Source: UBA11358 sp049517655 (GTDB lineage: Bacteria; Verrucomicrobiota; Verrucomicrobiia; Limisphaerales; UBA11358). From it: a stretch of DNA of 64,000 bases. Positions 34,064 through 41,966 of this stretch are shown here, piece by piece (positions within the stretch are counted from its first letter, which is position 1; each line of letters opens with the position of its first letter). The stretch lies in the NCBI GenBank assembly GCA_049517655.1, contig JBEKRQ010000001.1, positions 310,001 through 374,000 on the forward strand, read 5' to 3'. The notes beneath the pieces were generated by a model. The model searched no databases. It saw only the letters and a list, made by a program, of their open reading frames with translations, and had not been told where the DNA came from. A program made the translations under genes and the position numbers.

Positions 34064-36625
34064 ATGCCACGCAAAAAGAAAAACGATGTTGACCAACTCG
34101 GTCTGCTAGAAGCGCGAGTTTCAACCGCGCCGTGCGTGCCGGGCATCCGCGACAAAGTGAAGGCGTGGCGTGAAGGCGGATACAAGGGCGCGACGGACAC
34201 GACGCGGCTTTTGTTGAATCATTGGTTTTACACCGATCACCGGCTGCCGAATGGCCTCAAGTTTCAATATCACTCCTTCCAACGCGAAGCGGTCGAGACG
34301 CTGATTTATCTCTACGAAGTAGCGAACATCCGGCGGCACAAAAATCTGGTGGAAACTTTTGCCACGCGGCGCGATTTGCGCCTGCTGCAATATGATGACT
34401 TCGCCCGTTACTGCGTGAAGATGGCGACAGGCAGCGGCAAAACCAAAGTCATGTCGCTGGTGATTGCATGGCAGTTTTTCAACGCAGTAGCGGAAGCGCG
34501 AGATGATTTTGCCAAGACGTTTTTGCTTATTGCGCCAAACGTGATTGTGTTTGAGCGATTGCGGACGGATTTTGAAGGCGGGCAGATTTTCAACACCGAT
34601 CCCGTCATTCCGAACGAGCTTCGCATTTACTGGGATTTCCAGTGTTACATGCGCGGAGAAGGCGAGCGGGCGGGTTCGCTGGGCGCATTATACCTGACCA
34701 ACATTCAGCAATTCTATGAACGGCATGAAATCGGCTCGGATGAACCGGACGCGCTGGCGGCGGTGCTTGGCTCAAAACCGCCCGCCGAGAAATTGACGGT
34801 GGAGGATACTGACAAGCGAATCGTTGCGCGGGGCGGCAGGGTGGCCGTGCTTAACGACGAGGCGCATCACACGCACGACGAGGAAAGCGAATGGAACAAA
34901 ATCATCCGCCAATTGAATAAGGATGTTCCCAAAGGCTTGACCGCGCAGTTTGATTTCACCGCCACGCCGCGACATAGCAAGGGGCAGTTGTTTTCGTGGA
35001 CGGTTTTCGATTATCCGCTGAAGCAGGCGATTTTGGACAACGTGGTGAAACGGCCATTGAAGGGCATTGCAAAGGGGATTGCGGAGCAACGGTCGGACAT
35101 TGCCAGCACGCGCTATCAGGCATATCTGGCGGCGGGTGTCGAGCGATGGAAGGAATACCGTGACCTGTTGAAGACGTTCGGAAAAAAGCCGGTGTTGTTT
35201 GTGATGATGAACGGCACAGAGGAAGCCGATGACGTGGGCGACTGGTTGCAAAAGAAATATCCGTCGGAATTCGGCAGCGACAAATTACTGGTGATTCACA
35301 CGGACAATTCCGGCGACGTTTCAAAGAAAGACTTGGACAAGGCGCGCAAGGTATCGCGTGAAGTGGATCACGAAACCAGTCCGGTCAATTGCATTGTCAG
35401 CGTGCTGATGTTGCGCGAAGGCTGGGACGTGCAAGGTGTCACGGTCATCGTCGGGCTGCGGCCTTACACTTCAAAGGCGAACATCCTGCCGGAGCAAACC
35501 GTCGGGCGCGGCTTGCGTTTGATGTTTCGCGGCACTGGCTCCGGTTACATCGAGCATGTGGACGTGATTGGCAATAACACGTTCATTGAGTTTGTGGAGC
35601 AGTTGGAACGTGAAGAAGAATTGCAGTTGGAAACCTTTGAAGTCGGCAAGGAAAAGGTGGTGATTGTCACCATCGCGCCGGACGAAAAGAAAAAGGACAA
35701 AGACATTCCAATTCCGGTTTTAAGCCCCGTCTTGACGCGCAAGAAATCGCTTGCGGAGGAAATTGCGGAAATGGACGTGAGTAAATTCGCGTGTCCAGTC
35801 TTGCCGCGCAAAGAAGGCGACGCGGTTGCGAAGACGTTTCGTTACGAGGGTTACGATATTATCACGCTGCAAAAGCTGATTGAGCGGCAATACAAAATCC
35901 CCGAACCGCAAACAGCGGAAGAAGTGATTGGCTATTACGCCCGTCGCATCGCGCAAGACGTGAAACTGCCGTCGCAATTTTCTGCGCTCGCGCCGAAAGT
36001 GCGTGAGTTTTTGGAAAAAAAGGCATTTGGACAGCAGGTTGACTTGAATGAACCGGCGATGTTGAAAGCGATCAGCAGTAACGTCGCGCAATACGTCACG
36101 ATAAAAACTTTTGTCGAGGCGCTCCGCAAGTTGGTGCTGTCGGAACTTCAACCGCAACTGTTACACGCCGGGCGGGGGTTATCCGAAACGCCGCCGTTCC
36201 CGTGGTCGCGTCCGACAATGAGGGCGAGCAAGTGCGTTTTCAATCTTGTGCCGTGCGACAATGAATTTGAAAAAGAGTTCGCGCAATTTTTGGAAAAGGC
36301 GGACGACGTGGTGCGGTTTGCGAAATTGCCGGAACAATTCGGTTTCGCCATTGAATATACGGACAACGCGGGCAACTTCCGCCACTACGAGCCGGATTTC
36401 GTGGTGCTGACAAATGACGGCACGCATTACATTGCCGAGACAAAAGGCTTGGAGGACGTGAACGTGGCGAACAAAGACCGCGCCGCGCAGTTGTGGTGCG
36501 AAAACACGACGCGGCTCACTGGCAAATCGTGGGCTTATTTGAAGGTGCTGCAAACCGAATACAACAACCTTCAGGCGACGCAATTTTCCGACTTGCTGGT
36601 TTTGGGTGGCCGTCAACTTTTGTAA
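34064..36625 (+). CDS. res: Type III restriction endonuclease Res
   Basis: 853 residues. The SF2 helicase part has Walker A MATGSGKTKVM near 119-129, NDEAHH near 263, FDFTATPR, and the motif V/VI region LREGWDVQGVTVIVGLRPY with EQTVGRGLRLMF. The C-terminal part has EPDFVVLTNDGTHYIAETKG near 776-795, a PD-(D/E)xK nuclease core. Res translocates or signals along DNA and cuts when two unmethylated sites meet. ATG at 34064 (MPRKKK) is chosen over a GTG 33 bases upstream. It pairs with mod at 31.4 kb. Confidence 0.9.
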   Translation: MPRKKKNDVDQLGLLEARVSTAPCVPGIRDKVKAWREGGYKGATDTTRLLLNHWFYTDHRLPNGLKFQYHSFQREAVETLIYLYEVANIRRHKNLVETFATRRDLRLLQYDDFARYCVKMATGSGKTKVMSLVIAWQFFNAVAEARDDFAKTFLLIAPNVIVFERLRTDFEGGQIFNTDPVIPNELRIYWDFQCYMRGEGERAGSLGALYLTNIQQFYERHEIGSDEPDALAAVLGSKPPAEKLTVEDTDKRIVARGGRVAVLNDEAHHTHDEESEWNKIIRQLNKDVPKGLTAQFDFTATPRHSKGQLFSWTVFDYPLKQAILDNVVKRPLKGIAKGIAEQRSDIASTRYQAYLAAGVERWKEYRDLLKTFGKKPVLFVMMNGTEEADDVGDWLQKKYPSEFGSDKLLVIHTDNSGDVSKKDLDKARKVSREVDHETSPVNCIVSVLMLREGWDVQGVTVIVGLRPYTSKANILPEQTVGRGLRLMFRGTGSGYIEHVDVIGNNTFIEFVEQLEREEELQLETFEVGKEKVVIVTIAPDEKKKDKDIPIPVLSPVLTRKKSLAEEIAEMDVSKFACPVLPRKEGDAVAKTFRYEGYDIITLQKLIERQYKIPEPQTAEEVIGYYARRIAQDVKLPSQFSALAPKVREFLEKKAFGQQVDLNEPAMLKAISSNVAQYVTIKTFVEALRKLVLSELQPQLLHAGRGLSETPPFPWSRPTMRASKCVFNLVPCDNEFEKEFAQFLEKADDVVRFAKLPEQFGFAIEYTDNAGNFRHYEPDFVVLTNDGTHYIAETKGLEDVNVANKDRAAQLWCENTTRLTGKSWAYLKVLQTEYNNLQATQFSDLLVLGGRQLL

Positions 36626-36755
36626 TTAAAAGGTAGAAGGCGAACAAAGAAAGAATTGCCCCAGAGTCAAAGCGGGTGGATTAGACCAAATATGGGAACC
36701 ACGTTCGCAGCGGTGTAAGTTATCGAAAACTAGCGGAAACCGCCGCATTCCACCA

Positions 36756-36808
36756 AATTCCGGCGAAAATCCGCGTCCGCGTCCACCCGGAAATGACCGG
36801 ATTTAGGG
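36756..36808. repeat. Left copy of the repeat flanking the RelA/SpoT-like gene
   Basis: AATTCCGGCGAAAATCCGCG followed within 20 bases by CCCGGAAATGACCGG. A related copy stands at 38003-38055 on the other side of the gene. The two match at roughly three quarters of positions, with a 6-base gap. Confidence 0.55.
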
Positions 36809-36910
36809 CACATTTGGAACGGCGGACGGTGGAACAAACAGGGACGGCAAAAACCGAATGGATTAGAAATGCGCTACTTTCAGCAGGCTCGGAGAGTCTG
36901 CGCTTGATTT

Positions 36911-38002
36911 TTATTCAACGGCCTTTTTCAAGACATTTAAGAACAAGTCTGTATCGAGATAATAATTAGGGTATGCCTGTTCTATTTCCCTTAGAGAATC
37001 GCCGGAAACCAAAACAACATCCTTGCCCGCTTTTTGCGGATGACCAGTTTCAATTTTGGTATATTCTTCCGAGGCTTTTTTAAGCTCAGCTTGTCGGTAT
37101 CCTGTAATTTCCATCTGTTTGGTATTGGTATCCAATAGCAGCAAAAAGTAACGAGCATTTTTAGAACGCGCCGTTTTTGTTGTAGTTATTGTAGCCCTGT
37201 ATGCGTTTAATCGGCTTTCAACATCAAGTTTTCTGGCATAACCATGAAGCTCTTTTTTAAGCTCTGTATTGGTGGTTGGGGTCTTAGGACAAGGGGGACA
37301 ATTTTCCCTCATTGCAACGGCAGTTCCCATTAACGTGAAAAATCGCAACCAGTCTTGTCCTTCATCCTTTGCTTGGCTTGATTTTAACGCCTGCCCAATA
37401 AATCTTCCGACCGTTTCAACTGCTGTCGCCCAAGCATGTTGTAATTTGGTTCTAATTTGAATTTCAATTTTAAGACCATTGTAAATCGTATTTCGGTCGC
37501 TTTGGTAACGGTAAATTAAATGATGGCTTCTGTATCCAGATTTTTTAGGATCGGTGATGTAATCGTCCTCGTCATCAAGCTTATGTCTAATCTCGCTGTC
37601 TTTATATGCTTGCACTAATTTTCTAACCTCAGAAACGGTATTAACTAAAGATCGGCAACCGCCAATATCTTGCATTTCTGATAATTTCAAATTACGAAAC
37701 CTTCGCAATTTCAAATCTATCGAAAAAATTCTTTTGAGCCGCTGAACTGTGATGCTTTTAGGGTCTATTCGTTTCGCTTTATGATAAATACCATAACGAA
37801 TTGTTCTAAGCGGGAAAACATGAGAACTGCGCCAATTATTAATTGTGGCATAAGCCTGTTCCAATTCATCGTAGGAAGAAATTCTGTCTGGGTTGATTAA
37901 GAGTTCTCCGGCACGGTCAACTTCTTCCGTTTTATATTCTGGATGCGAAAAACCCATAGATTCTAAAAAATCTAGTCCCTTCGTCTCGCATTGCGCAATC
38001 AT
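36911..38002 (-). CDS. RelA/SpoT-fold nucleotide synthetase-like protein
   Basis: 363 residues. The synthetase half shows KAKRIDPKSITVQRLKR, MQDIGGCRSLV with Asp112, SGYRSHHLIYRY near 155-164, and EIQIRTKLQHAWA with Glu180, the usual landmarks of (p)ppGpp-synthetase folds. A C-terminal part of about 150 residues (KKELHGYARKLDVESRL...) has no HD hydrolase and is not the common tail of small alarmone synthetases. It could be a housekeeping alarmone enzyme or, given its position beside defence genes, a toxic or antiviral synthetase such as ToxSAS or CapRel. Its DNA is AT-richer than the neighbours, suggesting transfer. Confidence 0.75.
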   Translation of the reverse strand: MIAQCETKGLDFLESMGFSHPEYKTEEVDRAGELLINPDRISSYDELEQAYATINNWRSSHVFPLRTIRYGIYHKAKRIDPKSITVQRLKRIFSIDLKLRRFRNLKLSEMQDIGGCRSLVNTVSEVRKLVQAYKDSEIRHKLDDEDDYITDPKKSGYRSHHLIYRYQSDRNTIYNGLKIEIQIRTKLQHAWATAVETVGRFIGQALKSSQAKDEGQDWLRFFTLMGTAVAMRENCPPCPKTPTTNTELKKELHGYARKLDVESRLNAYRATITTTKTARSKNARYFLLLLDTNTKQMEITGYRQAELKKASEEYTKIETGHPQKAGKDVVLVSGDSLREIEQAYPNYYLDTDLFLNVLKKAVE

Positions 38003-38055
38003 AATTCCGCCGGAAATCTGCGTCCGCTACTGGTGTCCGCCCGGAAATAAGCTGA
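38003..38055. repeat. Right copy of the repeat flanking the RelA/SpoT-like gene
   Basis: AATTCCGCCGGAAATCTGCG, then CCCGGAAATAAGCTG about 20 bases later. It abuts the start codon of the synthetase gene, so it also forms part of its upstream region. Confidence 0.55.
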
Positions 38056-38149
38056 AATTCCTAATTTTCTGCTTTCCGTTGGCGATTTTGAGTCAGTCCG
38101 TCCAAATAATTATTCCGTCCGGTGAAAGTGTGTCATAAGCCGCCGTCTT

Positions 38150-38715
38150 CCGGCGGAACACCGGCGATCTTTCGGTGGAGCGGCAGCGATTTCTCGGCGG
38201 AGCACCGGGGATTTTTCGGCGACACACCGGCGATCTTTCGGTGGCGTTCCGGCGTTTCTCGGCGGCGTCGGCATCTCCGCTCCGAAAATGGCCATGTCCG
38301 GCTTGGTTTTCGGCGGAATTTTCGGCGTGTCGCGGCGATCTTTCAGTGGCGCACCGGCGGTTTCACGGCGGAGCACTGGCGGTTTCACGGCGGAGCACTG
38401 GCGGTTTCACGGCGGAGCACTGGCGGTTTCACGGCGGAGCACCGGCGGTTTCACGGCGGAGCACTGGCGGTTTCACGGCGGAGCACTGGCGGTTTCACGG
38501 CGGAGCACCGGCGGTTTCACGGCGGAACACTGGCGGTTTCACGGCGGAGCATCGGCGGTCTTTCGGCGAACAGCGACAATTTTTCGGCGTTCACCGGGGA
38601 TTTTTCGGCGGAGCATCGGCAATCTTTCGGCGTTCACCGGACGGTTTTTTCGGAGTCCACCGGCGATCTTTCGGCGGAACACCGGCAGTCTTTCGGCGGA
38701 GTCCACCGGACGGTT
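38150..38715. repeat. Tandem array of about 22-bp units upstream of the reverse transcriptase
   Basis: Nine units of 22 bases starting GGCGGTTTCACGG occupy 38356-38553, nearly identical (variation mainly ACT or ACC at the end). Degenerate 21-23-base units on both sides (typical core CACCGGCGATCTTTCGGCGG) extend the array to about 26 units. There is no spacer sequence between units, so it is not a CRISPR array. Because 22 is not a multiple of three, all three plus frames stay free of stops for more than 450 bases. A hairpin CCGCCG-TCTTC-CGGCGG sits at its left edge. The reverse transcriptase gene starts about 125 bases downstream. Confidence 0.9.
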
Positions 38716-38839
38716 GTTTCAAGTAAAAAAACCGACCGTCACTCGCAAATGCCGATTGACCGTCGGAACCGCTTCCCCCTAGCGCAAAGACTTTACTCGA
38801 CAACTATCTCCGTCGCAACGATCCTCAATTCAATCCGTA

Positions 38840-40756
38840 ATGCCCAAAGACCTTTATCCCAAACTCTGCCGACTCGAAACTTTGAAAGTCGCGGCCAACT
38901 ACGTTTTGGATGACCAGAAGGACGACTTCGTGCCGGACATTTTCCAGCACCAAGATTATATCTACAACCTCAATGAGAATCTAACGAGACTTGCTCGCAA
39001 TCTGGCGCATGGCACATATCACCCCCGTCCGTTGCGGGAAATTGACGTGCCCAAGTCTGGGCTTTCGGTTCGACCGGGTAGTTCCTTGGATATTGAAGAC
39101 CACATTGTTTTTTTCGGCATTGCGTATTTGCTGGCTCCAGTCCTTGATAGAGTTCTTCCTGATAGCGTTTTCCATTTCCGTGTCCGCAAGAAAGGTGATC
39201 GCCCGCACCCGCGACAGCTTTTCCAGAATGAGCATCGGATATTACTTGCCAAGCACCTGCGAAAACGGCTGCGCATTTTTGGAGACTGGTATGAGGTTTG
39301 GCCGGAATTCATGGTTGAAGCTCAAAAGTTGTATGCGGAAAAGGGGTTCAAGTTTTTAGTTGAGTCAGACATCACGGCATATTTTGAAAATATCAATCAT
39401 CCGTTACTAGCCGATGTGCTGCGACAGAATGCCCATCATCAACTGCGATTGATCAATGTGATGATGGAAATGATTTCCACATGGGCGACCCCCTCTTTCT
39501 GGGGCATCAGACCGCAGCGCGGTATTCCACAGGGCAACGAAGTATCCAGTTGGCTGGGGACATTGTTCCTTGTTCAAATGGATATGGAACTCCTAAAACT
39601 TCAACGGAGGGGCTTTATCGAATTTGTCCGTTATGTTGACGACCTCAAAGTTTTTGCCAAAGACTACAAAACCGCGCGAAAGGTCGTGTTCCTGATCAAT
39701 CAACTATTGAGACAGATGCATTTGAATATGCAGACGAGCAAGACGGAGATTTTCGAGGGGGAGAAGATCGCAGCGCAACTCCGGGATGAACGCGTCGAAA
39801 AGGTGAATGAGATTCTCGATGCGTTACCTGAAGTGGACGAGAAAATCACAGAAGCACAGAAGCAAGTGGCGGTCAGTGCGGTAAAACCAATTTTTGACAA
39901 GCATTTCAGCACCACCAGCACTTTGCAGAAAACGGACATCCGCTTGTTCAAACGCGTGCTAACTGTGCTCAAGGCAGTGCGGTCGCCCATCGCTGTCGAA
40001 TTCTGTTTGAAATGCATTTGGTATCAGCCCGCGTTGACAGAGAAAATTACGAAATACTTAGCCTTGTGGATGGATCGCCCAGACGTGCAGCAGGCAGTGA
40101 GAAACGCGGTGTTTGGAAATGGAGAGTTGTTTGACACGCAATATCTCTCGCTCATCCCGTTGTTTCGGCGGAGTGAAGCCCTGACGATTAAACATCGGTC
40201 AAAGCTTCTCAAAATCGGACGCAGCGAACTGCACTGGGCGGCACGAGCCGAGGCTCTATTGACATTGATGTTGCTTCCGCTTGAGGAGCAGCACTTCCGG
40301 CAATTGCGGAGACTCTATAATCGGGAATCCTTTCCCTACGTGAAGAAAGTAATTCTCGCATTGTTTCTGAAAGCGCCTCTCAAAATTAGCCAGCCAGTTT
40401 TCAAAGAAACGATCACTGAACCCGAAGAGGAAACAAACCGATTTCGTAAATTTGTTTGGTCGCTCGGCAACAGCCCGGAACTCTGCCAACCGGCGTTGAA
40501 GGCTATCGGCGAAATCGAACAAGACCCTGCCAGACTCCTTGTGTCACTGCACGGCGCTCTTCAATCTCGCAACTTGAACGTGCTGCGCCAAGTCAAACGG
40601 ATCGCCGAAAAACAGGTGAAGGGAGCGACGACCGGGCTTTCGCGGGTATCGTTCATTGAGGTAAGGGACATTGCCGAGCAAAGGATCGCGCTTGTGACGA
40701 AAGCAAAACAAGAGCGGACACCAAAACGGACACCAAACGAGTCAAAAAGAGTATAA
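38840..40756 (+). CDS. Reverse transcriptase with long C-terminal domain
   Basis: 638 residues. RT motifs in order are SDITAYFENINHPLL (motif A with the metal Asp) near 175, GIPQGNEVSSWLGTLFLVQ (motif B) near 227, and YVDDLKVFA (motif C, YVDD) near 265, after an N-terminal RT part beginning near 50. From about residue 330 the protein is helical (HEAT-like by pattern), with no maturase, endonuclease or CRISPR domain. This layout recalls Abi-like or unknown-group defence RTs rather than retrons, group II introns or DGRs. Its C-terminal residues are encoded by the right-hand 22-base double motif of the island. It lies next to the tandem array. Confidence 0.85.
   Translation: MPKDLYPKLCRLETLKVAANYVLDDQKDDFVPDIFQHQDYIYNLNENLTRLARNLAHGTYHPRPLREIDVPKSGLSVRPGSSLDIEDHIVFFGIAYLLAPVLDRVLPDSVFHFRVRKKGDRPHPRQLFQNEHRILLAKHLRKRLRIFGDWYEVWPEFMVEAQKLYAEKGFKFLVESDITAYFENINHPLLADVLRQNAHHQLRLINVMMEMISTWATPSFWGIRPQRGIPQGNEVSSWLGTLFLVQMDMELLKLQRRGFIEFVRYVDDLKVFAKDYKTARKVVFLINQLLRQMHLNMQTSKTEIFEGEKIAAQLRDERVEKVNEILDALPEVDEKITEAQKQVAVSAVKPIFDKHFSTTSTLQKTDIRLFKRVLTVLKAVRSPIAVEFCLKCIWYQPALTEKITKYLALWMDRPDVQQAVRNAVFGNGELFDTQYLSLIPLFRRSEALTIKHRSKLLKIGRSELHWAARAEALLTLMLLPLEEQHFRQLRRLYNRESFPYVKKVILALFLKAPLKISQPVFKETITEPEEETNRFRKFVWSLGNSPELCQPALKAIGEIEQDPARLLVSLHGALQSRNLNVLRQVKRIAEKQVKGATTGLSRVSFIEVRDIAEQRIALVTKAKQERTPKRTPNESKRV
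40715..40736. promoter_or_regulatory. Right-end copy of the double CGGACACC motif
   Basis: CGGACACC-AAAA-CGGACACC-AA, identical over 22 bases to 29574-29595, inside the last codons of the reverse transcriptase gene. An integrase arm-type site at both ends would fit, but no binding data exist. Confidence 0.5.
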
Positions 40757-40831
40757 ATCGGTTGAAACGATTAAGCTTGATTTCCTAATAAAATCAGGCA
40801 TATTGGCTTCGCAATCGCGGGAAAACTAGGC

Positions 40832-40852
40832 CGATTCCGACCCTCGCCTCCA
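40832..40852 (+). other. tRNA-Cys-like 3' end, candidate attachment site remnant
   Basis: CGATTCCGACCCTCGCCTCCA reads as T-arm 3' strand, acceptor strand CCTCGCC, discriminator T and CCA. A T at the discriminator position with this acceptor suits tRNA-Cys. The 5' part of the T-arm does not match, so the rest of the tRNA is absent. Confidence 0.4.
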
Positions 40853-41017
40853 GCTCTTACTGCGTGTGCGGTAAAGAATTAGGAGGATGGTCAACCCAAT
40901 GGCTAACGGTTTGGCTAACAATTTTTGCCATTCCCGAGAATTCTTTCACTCTGCCGGAATTATCCGGCGAGAATCGGATAACCGTTGGAATCAGATTCTA
41001 GATAGGATCGATGACGT

Positions 41018-41155
41018 ATGAAAATGAAAACGCGTTATCGCCTCTTCCTTCGTCGCAAAAGTGTTTATTACGCTTTTGATGACACCACCAAAACCTTCAT
41101 CAGCCTTAGCGAACCTTCACACCCGCAGTCCTGCGACTACGGGTCTTCCCTTTAA
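41018..41155 (+). pseudogene. Truncated tyrosine integrase, N-terminal fragment
   Basis: 45 codons read MKMKTRYRLFLRRKSVYYAFDDTTKTF and then break off at a stop. The start matches the N-terminus of the integrase at 29.7 kb (MKTRYRLIRRG...YCVDTLTGK), so this is a second integrase whose catalytic part is lost. A twin TGGCTAAC motif with a 4-base spacer lies about 100 bases upstream, similar in layout to the twin CGGACACC motif of the first integrase. Confidence 0.7.
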
Positions 41156-41262
41156 CCGATTTCGGGAGACCTCCCGAAAGCCAACTGTTTTCCAAAATCA
41201 AACCGGGCGGTTTGAAGAAGCCAGACGCATGGGCCATGATTCGCCACCCTAAATCTGAGAGA

Positions 41263-41289
41263 CGGGTTCGATTCCCGGTAGGGTCGCCA
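41263..41289 (+). other. tRNA-Glu 3' fragment, attachment site remnant
   Basis: 27 bases are identical to the 3' end of tRNA-Glu at 11044-11070 (rest of that gene absent), ending GGTAGGGTCGCCA. Orientation is opposite to the intact gene. Lying just after a truncated integrase, it is best read as attR of an element once inserted in a tRNA-Glu gene. Confidence 0.75.
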
Positions 41290-41405
41290 TCATTTCCCCA
41301 ATAAATACGCATAATTGGGGTTCTGCGCCAACTGTCCACCGTTTCAGGGGAACCTCAAAGGGCAGAAAGCTGTTGGCAACGTTCATGCTTTCCCTATGAA
41401 AGTGG

Positions 41406-41966
41406 ATGGCATGTTGTAATAAAAATCGTAAAAGTTGTACTTCCAAGGGACAAGGTGGGATGTGGGGAATAACGCTACTTATTCTAAGCCTTGGTCTTGC
41501 CAATACACACGGAACCCAAACTGTACAACTGGGATGGGATGCTCCGCAGGATCCAACAGTCACAGGTTATTTTCTTTATTATGGTACAGCATGCAGGACG
41601 TATACTAATCAGATCGGTACAGGAACAAATACGATGACTGTGGTTTCCGGCTTGCAGGAAGGACAAACCTACTACTTTGCTGTCACTGCATATAATTCGG
41701 ACGGAGTCGAGAGTGATTTTTCCAGCGAGGTTACATATATTACTCCTGGCTTCCTTAGCATGGTTGGCGGGACCAACTCCAATTTAGTCAGCATGAAATT
41801 CCCCGTGGCATGGGGTCATTGGTATGAAATTCAAGCCTCGGAAGACTTGCAAGCTTGGACAACTATTGGGCAAACAGGAGTAGCCACTTCCAATGCGTGG
41901 ACTCAATTTTCAGATCCACAAGCCAGTCAATTCCCAATGCGGTTTTACAGGCTCGTTCTTCACTAA
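41406..41966 (+). CDS. Exported protein with fibronectin type III domain
   Basis: 186 residues. A hydrophobic segment (GITLLILSLGLANTHG) after a basic start is a likely signal peptide. A fibronectin III domain follows (VQLGWDAPQDPTVTGYFLYYG...GLQEGQTYYFAVTAYNSDGVES), then a region YEIQASEDLQAWTTIGQ seen in exported Verrucomicrobia proteins, which ends with RFYRLVLH. No sorting tail is visible. ATG at 41460 after AAGGGACAAGG is another possible start. It is the first gene right of the island. Confidence 0.7.
   Translation: MACCNKNRKSCTSKGQGGMWGITLLILSLGLANTHGTQTVQLGWDAPQDPTVTGYFLYYGTACRTYTNQIGTGTNTMTVVSGLQEGQTYYFAVTAYNSDGVESDFSSEVTYITPGFLSMVGGTNSNLVSMKFPVAWGHWYEIQASEDLQAWTTIGQTGVATSNAWTQFSDPQASQFPMRFYRLVLH

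Noticed and set aside
38150..38715. CRISPR array
   Set aside because: Units follow each other without unique spacers and there are no cas genes.
38122..38913. Protein genes in the tandem array
   Set aside because: Open frames exist in all three plus frames because of repeat content; no ribosome site or family match favours one. Kept as a repeat and discussed as a finding.
38840..40756. DGR or retron reverse transcriptase
   Set aside because: No template/variable repeat pair, no accessory variability gene and no msr/msd-type structure recognised; motif surroundings do not fit DGR RTs.
41106..41339. Minus-strand open frame with GNRTRLSDLG
   Set aside because: Antisense to the tRNA-Glu 3' fragment, a common artefact.
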